A stretch of 8,029 nt of DNA from Frankiales bacterium (GTDB taxonomy: Bacteria > Actinomycetota > Actinomycetes > Mycobacteriales > SCTD01). Below, piece by piece: positions 1 to 6,361 of this stretch (its first letter is position 1; each line of letters begins with the position of its first letter). Below the pieces are notes generated by a model that saw only the letters and a list, made by a program, of their open reading frames with translations, searched no databases and had not been told where the DNA came from. A program made the translations under genes and the position numbers. The stretch spans positions 1 to 8,029 of the forward strand of contig JAOPWK010000303.1 of the NCBI GenBank assembly GCA_025965735.1, written 5' to 3'.

Positions 1-1
1 G

Positions 2-265
2 CTCCGGCAGACCGGACCGGCGGCCGCGGCCGCCGCGCTGCTGCCGGACGACCTGCAGGAGCGGACGATGCTCGGCGACGCCGGCGCCAACGCCCTCGGC
101 GCCGTCCTCGGCCTGGCGCTGCTGCACCGGCACCCGGAGCAGCGGACCCGTGCGCTGGTCGTGCTCGGCGCGCTGACCGGTCTGTCGGAGCTGGTGTCGT
201 ACAGCCGCATCATCGACGCGGTCCCGCCGCTGCGCTGGGTGGACCGAGCAGGCCGGCTGCCGTGA
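2..265 (+). CDS. MraY/WecA-like polyprenyl-phosphate sugar-1-phosphate transferase, C-terminal part
   Basis: Only the last 87 residues are in the window; the frame is open from base 2 and the gene starts upstream. The ATG at 68 is internal, because the residues before it (LRQTGPAAAAAALLPDDLQE) continue the same GC3-rich frame. The fragment carries TMLGDAGANALGAVLGLAL, which resembles the GDxGxxxLG loop plus transmembrane helix of the MraY/WecA/TagO family. These membrane enzymes move a sugar-1-phosphate from a UDP-sugar onto undecaprenyl or decaprenyl phosphate. A second hydrophobic stretch (ALVVLGALTGLSELVSYSRI) follows, then a short charged tail. The stop (TGA 263-265) overlaps the start of the next gene by 4 bases, which suggests coupled translation with the flippase. 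The sugar substrate cannot be told, and the N-terminal catalytic Asp motifs are outside the window. Family assignment is moderately sure; it is probably not MraY itself, because the neighbours are not the division/cell-wall cluster. Confidence 0.7.
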   Translation, partial: LRQTGPAAAAAALLPDDLQERTMLGDAGANALGAVLGLALLHRHPEQRTRALVVLGALTGLSELVSYSRIIDAVPPLRWVDRAGRLP

Positions 266-1761
266 GGGTGCGGGTGCTGCTCGGCGCCGCCGCCGGCATC
301 GCGCTGGTGACGCTGGTCGCGCGGGTCGTCGGCTTCGGGCGGGTCGCCGTGCTGTCCCGCACCCTCGGCACCTCCTGCGTCGGCGACACCTACCAGGCCG
401 CCAACTACCTGCCGAACGTCGTGTTCGACGTCGTCGCCGGCGGCGCGCTGGCCGCGCTGGTGGTGCCGCTGGTGGTCGCCGGCCTGGACCGCGGCGGTGA
501 GGTGGCCAGCGCGCTGCTCACCTGGACCATCGCCGTGCTGGTGCCGGTCGCGCTGCTCGGCGCCCTCGCCGCGCCGCTGCTCATGCGCGGGCTGCTCGGT
601 GACGACCCGACGTGCGCCCAGGCGGTCGAGGTCGGGACGCGCATGCTCCGCGTCTTCATGCCGCAGGTCGTCCTCTACGGCGTCGGCATCGTGCTCGCCG
701 GGATCCTGCAGGCGCACCGGCGCTTCCTCGGCCCCGCGCTCGCGCCGCTGCTGTCGAGCCTGGTCGTCATCACCTGCTACCTCGCCTACGCCGCCACCGG
801 GCGGGTCGAGCAGGCCGCCGATCTGAGCCGCACGCAGGAGCTGGTCCTGTCGGTCGGCACCACCCTCGGCGTCGCCGTGCTGTCGCTCAGCCTGCTGGTG
901 CCGCTGCGCCGGCTGGGCCTGCGGCTGCGCCCGACCTTCTCCTTCCCCGGCGACCTGGCGCAGCGCGGCCGGCGGCTGGCCGCGGGCGGCGTCGCGGGAC
1001 TGGCCGCACAGCAGGTCGCACTGGTCGTCGCCCTGCGTCTCGCGGCCGACGGGCAGGAGGGGTCGGTCATCGTCTTCACCGTGGCCACCGCTCTGTTCCT
1101 CCTGCCGTGGGCCGTGCTCGCCGTCCCTGTCGCCACCAGCGCCTACCCCGCGCTCATCTCCAGCGAGGGCCCGGAGTACGACCAGGTCCTGGCGCGCGGG
1201 GTGCGCGTGGTGCTGCTGGCCATGACCGGTGCGGCGGCCGTCCTGGCCGTGGCGGCGCTGCCGGTCGCGCAGCTGCTGGTGCGCGGCGCACCAGGTGCCG
1301 AGAGCAGCGCCGAGCTGGCCCGTGCCACGACGGCCTTCGCGCCCGGGCTGCTGGGCTACGGGCTGCTGGCCCTGCTCACCCGGGCTCGCAACGCCCGGGA
1401 CGACGTGCGGACCCCGGCTCTGGCCGCCGTCGCCGGCTGGGCTGCTGTCGCCGTCGCAGACGTCGTGCTCGTGCTGAGCCTGCCGGAGGTGGAGCGGGTG
1501 GTGCTGCTCGGGGTGGGCAACAGCATCGGCGTCACCGTCGCCGCACTGCTGCTCGTGCGCGGGAGCCTCGCCGGCTGCGGACGGTCGCTGCTCGCCGGGC
1601 TGGCCGGAGCAGGAGCCGCCGTCCTGGCAGGGGTTCTCGTGCCCGAAGCCGGGCCGGCCCTGATGCGTGCCGCCCTGACCGTGGTCGTCGCCGCGGCGGC
1701 CTTCCTGCTGGTGGCGCGGCTGCTGGACCCGCGCGGGGTACGGGAGCTGCTGCGTGCCTAG
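262..1761 (+). CDS. MurJ/MviN-like lipid-linked saccharide flippase (MOP superfamily)
   Basis: A 499-residue, strongly hydrophobic protein of usual MurJ length with about 12-14 predicted membrane helices. The N-terminus follows the MurJ pattern: RVVGFGR (21-27), GDTYQAANYLPN (41-52) and GGALAALVVP (60-69). A cytoplasmic loop RNARDDVRTP (375-384) matches the family's R-x-D-x-x-TP loop. The family flips polyprenyl-diphosphate-linked saccharides across the membrane; MurJ flips lipid II. Aligned from memory to E. coli MurJ, Arg18, Arg24 and Asp39 are kept (R21, R27, D42). Arg52, Glu57, Arg270 and Glu273 are replaced by F55, G60, A277 and L280. Actinobacteria usually have their main murJ near the replication origin, so this is probably a paralogue with another cargo. 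The GTG at 262 overlaps the upstream stop (GTGA) but has no clear ribosome site. The in-frame GTG at 274 has GAGGG five bases upstream and is a good alternative start. Confidence 0.85.
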   Translation: MRVRVLLGAAAGIALVTLVARVVGFGRVAVLSRTLGTSCVGDTYQAANYLPNVVFDVVAGGALAALVVPLVVAGLDRGGEVASALLTWTIAVLVPVALLGALAAPLLMRGLLGDDPTCAQAVEVGTRMLRVFMPQVVLYGVGIVLAGILQAHRRFLGPALAPLLSSLVVITCYLAYAATGRVEQAADLSRTQELVLSVGTTLGVAVLSLSLLVPLRRLGLRLRPTFSFPGDLAQRGRRLAAGGVAGLAAQQVALVVALRLAADGQEGSVIVFTVATALFLLPWAVLAVPVATSAYPALISSEGPEYDQVLARGVRVVLLAMTGAAAVLAVAALPVAQLLVRGAPGAESSAELARATTAFAPGLLGYGLLALLTRARNARDDVRTPALAAVAGWAAVAVADVVLVLSLPEVERVVLLGVGNSIGVTVAALLLVRGSLAGCGRSLLAGLAGAGAAVLAGVLVPEAGPALMRAALTVVVAAAAFLLVARLLDPRGVRELLRA

Positions 1762-2779
1762 GGGTGATGTGGCCCGCGTCGGTGCGGCGCGCGTCCTTCT
1801 GGTGCTGGCCACCAGCACCGGCGGCGTCGGCCGGCACGTGCAGTCGCTGGCGGCTGGCCTGGTCGGGACCGGGCACGAGGTCGTCGTCGCGGGACCGTCC
1901 GCCACGCGCGAGGTGTTCGACCTGCCGTCGTACGAGGTGGTCGAGATCGGGGCGTCGCCGCACCCCGCCCACGACGCCGCTGCGGTGGCCCGACTGCGCA
2001 GCCTCGCGCGCGAGGCCGACGTCGTGCACGCGCACGGCCTGCGTGCGGCCGCGCTGTCGGTGCTGGTGCCCCGCCCCGTCGTGGTGACCCTGCACAACGA
2101 GGTGCGCGGCCGGGTAGCGGCCGTCCTCGAGCGGCTGGTGGCGCACCGCGCCCGCGTCGTGCTGGCGGCCAGCGCAGACCTCGCCGCACGTGCCCGCGCG
2201 GTGGGGGCCAAGGACGTCCGGCTGGCACCGGTGGCCGCGCCGCGGCTCGTCCCGACCGGCCGCGACCCCGGCCTGGGGCACCCGCTGGTGCTGGCCGTTG
2301 GGCGGCTGCACCCGCAGAAGGGCTACGACACCCTGCTGGCGGCGCTGCCGGCCTGGCCGGACGCCGTCGTGGCGGTCGCCGGTGACGGGCCGCTCGCCGA
2401 GTCCCTCGCTGCAGCAGCGCCTTCCGTGCGGTGGCTGGGCCGCCGCGAGGACGTGGCCGACCTGCTCGCAGCAGCGGACGTGGTGGTCCTGCCGTCGGTG
2501 TGGGAGGCCCGGTCCCTCACCGCCCAGGAGGCGCTGCGGGCCGGGCGCCCGCTGGTGGCCACGGCGGTGGGCGGGGTCCCGGACCTGGTGCAGGACGGGG
2601 CGGTGCTCGTGCCGCCCCGCGATGCGGACGCGCTGGCGAGCGCGGTGCGCCGACTGCTGGATCACCCCGCCGAGGCCGCCGCGCTCGCCTCCCGCGGCCG
2701 CGAGGTCGCGAAGTCGTGGCCCACCGAGGCTGACACGGTCGCGCAGGTGGCCGCGGTGTACGCGGAGCTGCGGCCATGA
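1754..2779 (+). CDS. GT4-family (GT-B fold) glycosyltransferase
   Basis: A 341-residue soluble protein with the two Rossmann-like halves of a GT-B retaining glycosyltransferase. The N-terminal half has RVLLVLATSTGGVGRHV (13-29), with the glycine loop that contacts the acceptor or phosphate, and VVHAHG (90-95). The C-terminal half has AVGRLHPQKGYD (181-192), holding the Arg and Lys that bind the donor diphosphate, and AGDGPL (209-214). It ends with the EX7E signature E251...E259 in VWEARSLTAQEALRAG. It should transfer a sugar from a nucleotide-sugar donor, probably to the lipid-linked intermediate made by the upstream transferase; donor and acceptor are unknown. The GTG at 1754 overlaps the flippase stop by 8 bases and has GGGAG (1742-1746) seven bases upstream. 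GTG 1769, with AGGGG (1760-1764) four bases upstream, would give a protein 5 residues shorter and is almost as likely. Confidence 0.9.
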   Translation: MPRGDVARVGAARVLLVLATSTGGVGRHVQSLAAGLVGTGHEVVVAGPSATREVFDLPSYEVVEIGASPHPAHDAAAVARLRSLAREADVVHAHGLRAAALSVLVPRPVVVTLHNEVRGRVAAVLERLVAHRARVVLAASADLAARARAVGAKDVRLAPVAAPRLVPTGRDPGLGHPLVLAVGRLHPQKGYDTLLAALPAWPDAVVAVAGDGPLAESLAAAAPSVRWLGRREDVADLLAAADVVVLPSVWEARSLTAQEALRAGRPLVATAVGGVPDLVQDGAVLVPPRDADALASAVRRLLDHPAEAAALASRGREVAKSWPTEADTVAQVAAVYAELRP

Positions 2780-4662
2780 GACGGCTGCTGCTGCTCGTCC
2801 TGCTGCTGACGCTGCTGCCCGCCGCGCCTGCCTCGGCCTCCACCTTCTGCCTGCCGGAGTGTGCGCCGGTCGTCGTCGTCGGCGTCCCGGGCCTGCGCTG
2901 GAGCGACGTCGGTCCCGCCACTCCGACGCTGCAGCGGCTGAGCCGCGAGGGTGCCGTCGGTGCGCTCTCGGTCAAGGCGGTCCCCGCCGTCAGCTGCCCG
3001 GCGGACGGCTGGCTGACACTGGGCGCGGGCAACCGTGCCGTCGCCGCCGGCATCGTGCGAGAGCCCTGCGGCACAGCACTCCCGGGCGACGCTGCGGCCT
3101 CCGAGCAGGCCAACGCGCAGGAGCGCGAGGGCGCCGAGCTCGGCGCCCTCCGCAGCGCCGTCGCGTCGCAGGGTGGCTGCGTGAGCGCCGTGGGAGCAGG
3201 TGCCGAGCTCGCCGGTGGGGCCGCGGCGGCGACCGGCTGCGACGTGCGCCTGCACGACGTGCCGCCCGTCTCCGGCGAGGGCACCGAGCGGGTGGCCGAC
3301 GCGGTGGCTGCCGACCGTGCCGTCGCCGCCCTGGTCGAGGGCGCCGGGACGCTGCTCGTGGTGGGGCTGTCCGAGGCGCCGGGGGACCGGACCGCCGGAC
3401 TGCACGTCGCCATCGCGCACGGGGCCGCCTTCGAGCCGGGTGTCCTGCACAGCGCCTCGACCGGCCGGACGCCGTACGTGCAGCTGGTGGACGTCGCGCC
3501 GACGGTGCTGGAGCTGCTGACCCTGGAGCGCCCGGCGTCGATGACGGGTCGGACGTGGCGGTCCGGGGGGGAGCAGTCGACACCGGCGGAGCTGGCGGAC
3601 GTGGCGCTGCTCGCGCAGGAGCACAAGCGGGTGACGGTCCCCTTCTTCGTGGTGCTGCTGGCCGGGGAGCTGCTGCTCCTGCTGGCGCTCGTGCGGAGCC
3701 GCCGCTTCGAGCTCGCCGAGCTGGTCGCGCTCGGCGGCGTGGCCGCTCTCGGCGCGACCTACCTGGCGAACCTCGTGCCGTGGTGGCGGTCCCCGGTCCC
3801 GCTGCTCACCCTGCTCGCTGTCGTCCTGGTCATCGCCACGGCGGTGGTCGCCTGCGCCCGGCGCGGACCGCTGCTTCGGCCGGCGGGCCTCGTCTGCGCC
3901 TTCGTGGCAGGCGTTCTCGTCGTCGACCTGGTCACCGGCGCGCACCTTCAGATGTCCAGCGTGGCCGGCTACAGCCCGCTGGTGGCCGGCCGCTTCGCCG
4001 GGATCGGCAACGTCGCCTTCGGCGTCCTCGCGGCGGCGGCACTGCTTGCCGCCGCGGCGGCGCGGCGGGGCGTGCTGGTCGTCGGCCTGGTGGTCGTCGC
4101 CGTGGACGGCGCGCCGACGTGGGGGAGCGACGTGGGCGGCGTGCTGGCCCTCGTCCCCGCGTTCGTGCTGCTGGCCATGCTGCTGTCCGGCCGCCGGGTC
4201 TCGCTGCTGCGGCTCGCGCTGGCGGGCGTGGCCGGAGCCGCGGTCGTCAGCGCCTTCGCCCTCGCGGACTGGTCGCGCGCGGAGCAGGACCGCACGCATC
4301 TCGGCCGATTCGTGCAGGACGTCGCCGACGGCACCGCCGGCACGCTGCTGCGCCGCAAGGCCGACGCGGTGCTCGACCTGCTCTTCGCCAGCCCCGTGAC
4401 GGCTCTGCTGCCGCTGGTCGTGGCGGCCGCGGTCTGGCTCGTCGTACGGCCGCCGCACGCCCTCGCGCAGGCGGTGGACCAGGCGCCGGCGTGGCGGGCC
4501 GGGCTGCTCGCCACCGGCCTGGCCTCCGCCGTCGGCTTCGCGGTCAACGACAGCGGCCCGGCCGTGCCCGCCATGGCGCTGACCGTCGCTGTGCCCGCGA
4601 CAATCGCGGTGGTCCTGCGCGCGCGCCGCAGCACGGAGGAAGCGCCCTCGCTGCTAGCCTGA
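2776..4662 (+). CDS. Secreted alkaline-phosphatase-like domain fused to a polytopic membrane domain, function unknown
   Basis: A 628-residue protein. Residues 1-21 are a signal peptide (MRR, a Leu-rich core, then PASA with likely cleavage near residue 21). Residues about 30-250 look like a reduced alkaline-phosphatase-superfamily fold: strand VVVVGVPGLRW (32-42), SCPADGWLTLGAGNRA (73-88), and LVDVAPTVLELL (237-248), the typical closing motif. The usual metal-binding Asp of the first strand is Pro38, and no DHG motif is seen. Cys25, 29, 74, 98, 135 and 155 could form three disulfides outside the cell. From about 288 on there are some ten membrane helices. Polar motifs between them are YSPLVAGRFAGIGN (399-412), PTWGSDVGG (447-455), RTHLGRF (506-512) and NDSGPAVPA (591-599), which I recall from uncharacterised membrane proteins of Actinobacteria and Firmicutes. 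The ATG overlaps the GT4 stop (ATGA), with GGAG 2764-2767. The role is inferred only: processing or transferring a lipid-linked glycan outside the membrane. Confidence 0.75.
   Translation: MRRLLLLVLLLTLLPAAPASASTFCLPECAPVVVVGVPGLRWSDVGPATPTLQRLSREGAVGALSVKAVPAVSCPADGWLTLGAGNRAVAAGIVREPCGTALPGDAAASEQANAQEREGAELGALRSAVASQGGCVSAVGAGAELAGGAAAATGCDVRLHDVPPVSGEGTERVADAVAADRAVAALVEGAGTLLVVGLSEAPGDRTAGLHVAIAHGAAFEPGVLHSASTGRTPYVQLVDVAPTVLELLTLERPASMTGRTWRSGGEQSTPAELADVALLAQEHKRVTVPFFVVLLAGELLLLLALVRSRRFELAELVALGGVAALGATYLANLVPWWRSPVPLLTLLAVVLVIATAVVACARRGPLLRPAGLVCAFVAGVLVVDLVTGAHLQMSSVAGYSPLVAGRFAGIGNVAFGVLAAAALLAAAAARRGVLVVGLVVVAVDGAPTWGSDVGGVLALVPAFVLLAMLLSGRRVSLLRLALAGVAGAAVVSAFALADWSRAEQDRTHLGRFVQDVADGTAGTLLRRKADAVLDLLFASPVTALLPLVVAAAVWLVVRPPHALAQAVDQAPAWRAGLLATGLASAVGFAVNDSGPAVPAMALTVAVPATIAVVLRARRSTEEAPSLLA
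3127..3150. repeat. 24-bp perfect palindrome inside the phosphatase-like gene
   Basis: Each half is GAGGGCGCCGAG followed by its exact reverse complement, centred on a GAGCTC between bases 3138 and 3139, with no spacer. The flanking bases do not extend it. It lies in codons for EGAELGAL (residues 118-125) in the extracytoplasmic domain. At this base composition a perfect palindrome of this length is not expected in a window this size (my rough estimate is well below 1 in 100). No protein is known to me to bind it. Confidence 0.9.
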
Positions 4663-4669
4663 ACTCCCG
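4655..4669 (+). promoter_or_regulatory. Probable pyrG promoter (-10 box TAGCCT) and start region
   Basis: TAGCCT (4655-4660) fits the actinobacterial TAnnnT -10 pattern. It overlaps the last codons and stop of the upstream gene and uses CTA, a Leu codon rare in this GC-rich DNA, which hints that the hexamer is selected. No good -35 box is seen 16-19 bases upstream, which is common in these bacteria. Counting from the -10, positions 6-8 are C (4666-4668) and position 9 is G (4669). Transcripts starting at C or at G would have different 5' ends and different folding. A start exactly at G4669 would be leaderless, beginning with GTG in the pyrG frame. Confidence 0.5.
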
Positions 4670-4705
4670 TGCAGCGGACCGTCCGGTCGGCTCAGAGCAC
4701 GGGAG
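4664..4705 (+). promoter_or_regulatory. pyrG leader hairpin that sequesters the ribosome binding site
   Basis: CTCCCGTGC (4664-4672) and GCACGGGAG (4697-4705) are perfect 9-bp inverted complements around a 24-base loop. The loop itself holds a small GACC/GGTC stem (4677-4680 with 4685-4688). The 3' arm ends in GGGAG (4701-4705), the Shine-Dalgarno sequence of pyrG, five bases before GTG 4711. When folded, this RNA would hide the ribosome site. An RNA starting at C4666 or C4667 can still form 6-7 of the pairs; one starting at G4669 keeps only four. No U-run follows, so it looks like a translational rather than a transcriptional control element. Confidence 0.55.
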
Positions 4706-4710
4706 CGCCA

Positions 4711-6360
4711 GTGCCGCGTACGAGTCACCTGTTCGTCACCGGCGGCGTCGCCAGCTCCCTCGGCAAGGGGCTCACCGCCTCCAGCCTCGGTCGCCTGCTC
4801 AAGGCCCGCGGCCTGAAGGTCACGATGCAGAAGCTCGACCCGTACCTGAACGTCGACCCGGGCACGATGAACCCGTTCCAGCACGGCGAGGTCTTCGTCA
4901 CCGACGACGGCGCCGAGACCGACCTGGACGTCGGCCACTACGAGCGCTTCCTGGACGAGGACCTGCACGGCAGCGCGAACGTCACGACCGGGCAGATCTA
5001 CAGCGCGGTCATCGCCAAGGAGCGTCGCGGCGAGTACCTCGGCGACACCGTCCAGGTGATCCCGCACATCACGAACGAGATCAAGGAGCGCATCCTCGCG
5101 CTCGGCGGCCCGGACGTGGACGTCGTCATCACCGAGGTCGGCGGCACGGTGGGCGACATCGAGTCGCTGCCGTTCCTCGAGGCGGCCCGGCAGGTGCGCC
5201 AGCAGGTCGGTCGCGACCACTGCTTCTTCCTGCACGTGAGCCTGATCCCGTACATCGGCCCGTCCGGCGAGCTGAAGACCAAGCCGACCCAGCACTCGGT
5301 GCAGGCGCTGCGCACGATCGGCATCACGCCGGACGCGATCGTCTGCCGCTCCGACCGCCCGATCAACGACGGCATCAAGCGCAAGATCGCCAACATGTGC
5401 GACGTCGAGCAGGAGGCGGTCGTGTCGGCCGTCGACGCACCGTCGATCTACGACATCCCGAAGGTGCTGCACGCCGAGGGGCTGGACGCCTACGTCGTGC
5501 GCCGGCTGGGGCTGTCCTTCCGCGACGTCGACTGGACCGACTGGGACCAGCTGCTGCAGCGCGTGCACAAGCCGGCCAAGCAGGTCACGGTCGCCCTGGT
5601 CGGCAAGTACGTCGACCTGCCGGACGCCTACCTCTCGGTCACGGAGGCGCTTCGCGCGGGCGGCTTCGCCAACGACGCCAAGGTCGACATCCGGTGGGTG
5701 CCCTCGGACGACTGCGAGACGCCGGAGGGGGCCAGCAAGGCTCTCGAGGGCGTGGACGGAGTCCTGATCCCGGGCGGCTTCGGCGTGCGCGGGATCGAGG
5801 GCAAGCTCGGCGCGATCCGGCACGCAAGAGAGTGCAAGGTGCCGACGCTCGGGCTGTGCCTGGGCCTGCAGTGCATGGTGATCGAGGTGGCGCGAGACCT
5901 GGCCGGCATCGAGAAGGCGAGCTCAGCGGAGTTCGACCCGGCCTCGCCGGACCCGGTCATCGCGACGATGGCCGACCAGCACGACGTCGTGTCCGGCGAG
6001 CGCGACATGGGCGGCACGATGCGGCTGGGCCTGTGGCCGACGTCGCTGAAGAAGGGGTCGGTGGCCGCGGCCGCGTACGGCGACGAGCCGGCAACCGAGC
6101 GGCACCGGCACCGCTACGAGGTCAACAACGCCTACCGCCCGCAGCTCGAGGCGGCCGGCCTGGTGTTCTCCGGCACGTCCCCGGACGGCACGCTCGTGGA
6201 GATCGCCGAGCTGCCGGAGGACGTCCACCCGTTCTTCGTCGGGACGCAGGCGCACCCGGAGTTCCGGTCGCGCCCGACCCGCGCGCACCCGCTGTTCAAG
6301 GCCTTCATCGCCGCCTCGGTGAAGAACGCTGACAGCCGGATGCTCCCGCTGCAGCCGTAG
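4711..6360 (+). CDS. pyrG: CTP synthase (glutamine-hydrolysing)
   Basis: A 549-residue enzyme that aminates UTP to CTP using ATP and glutamine, the last step of de novo CTP synthesis, in the cytoplasm as a tetramer. The amidoligase domain has the P-loop GGVASSLGKGL (11-21, Lys19), KLDPYLNVDPGTMNP, ETDLDVGHYERF with the Mg-binding Asp73, EVGGTVGDIES (Glu142) and the UTP-site KTKPTQHSV. The class I glutamine amidotransferase domain has PGGFG, GLCLGLQ with nucleophile Cys383, and QAHPE with His515 and Glu517. Length and motifs match Streptomyces and E. coli PyrG, so the gene is intact. I chose GTG 4711 because GGGAG (4701-4705) lies five bases upstream and the protein then begins MPRTSHLFVTGG like its relatives. 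The in-frame GTG at 4669 would add 14 residues with poorer third-position GC and no upstream ribosome site, but could serve on a leaderless transcript. Product identity is certain; only the start is open. Confidence 0.97.
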   Translation: MPRTSHLFVTGGVASSLGKGLTASSLGRLLKARGLKVTMQKLDPYLNVDPGTMNPFQHGEVFVTDDGAETDLDVGHYERFLDEDLHGSANVTTGQIYSAVIAKERRGEYLGDTVQVIPHITNEIKERILALGGPDVDVVITEVGGTVGDIESLPFLEAARQVRQQVGRDHCFFLHVSLIPYIGPSGELKTKPTQHSVQALRTIGITPDAIVCRSDRPINDGIKRKIANMCDVEQEAVVSAVDAPSIYDIPKVLHAEGLDAYVVRRLGLSFRDVDWTDWDQLLQRVHKPAKQVTVALVGKYVDLPDAYLSVTEALRAGGFANDAKVDIRWVPSDDCETPEGASKALEGVDGVLIPGGFGVRGIEGKLGAIRHARECKVPTLGLCLGLQCMVIEVARDLAGIEKASSAEFDPASPDPVIATMADQHDVVSGERDMGGTMRLGLWPTSLKKGSVAAAAYGDEPATERHRHRYEVNNAYRPQLEAAGLVFSGTSPDGTLVEIAELPEDVHPFFVGTQAHPEFRSRPTRAHPLFKAFIAASVKNADSRMLPLQP

Positions 6361-6361
6361 C

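Larger units (their letters stand above)
4630..4709 (+). repeat. Imperfect direct repeat flanking the pyrG promoter and leader
   Basis: AGCACGG at 4630-4636 followed by AGCGCC at 4641-4646 recurs as AGCACGG at 4696-4702 followed by AGCGCC at 4704-4709. The two copies differ by three bases in the gap between the parts. The second copy contains the pyrG ribosome binding site; the first lies in the 3' end of the upstream gene. Both copies can pair with CCGTGC at 4667-4672, so on a read-through transcript two mutually exclusive hairpins are possible. It may be a chance similarity or an old local duplication. Confidence 0.55.

Noticed and set aside
68..265. A separate 65-residue gene starting at ATG 68.
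   Set aside because: The ATG falls just before the family motif GDAGAN and the same frame is open to the window edge with good codon use, so it is the tail of a larger gene.
4030..4055. GCGGCGGC/GCCGCCGC inverted repeat with a 7-base loop.
   Set aside because: It lies inside an alanine-rich membrane helix; GCG/GCC codon runs make such stems by chance, and no U-tract follows.
2662..4458. A minus-strand open frame of about 600 codons opposite the phosphatase-like gene.
   Set aside because: It is a low-complexity His/Arg/Gln/Gly-rich translation with no motif, opposite a frame with signal peptide, membrane helices and good codon bias.
4654..5823. A minus-strand open frame of about 390 codons opposite pyrG.
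   Set aside because: pyrG is certain in the other strand; this frame shows no recognisable domain and mirrors the pyrG codons.
2190..6332. A plus-strand open frame of about 1380 codons running across the GT4, phosphatase-like and pyrG genes.
   Set aside because: Its translation is an Arg/Ala/Gly/Pro-rich string with no domain, and it is out of frame with three well-supported genes. Long stop-free frames are expected at this GC content.
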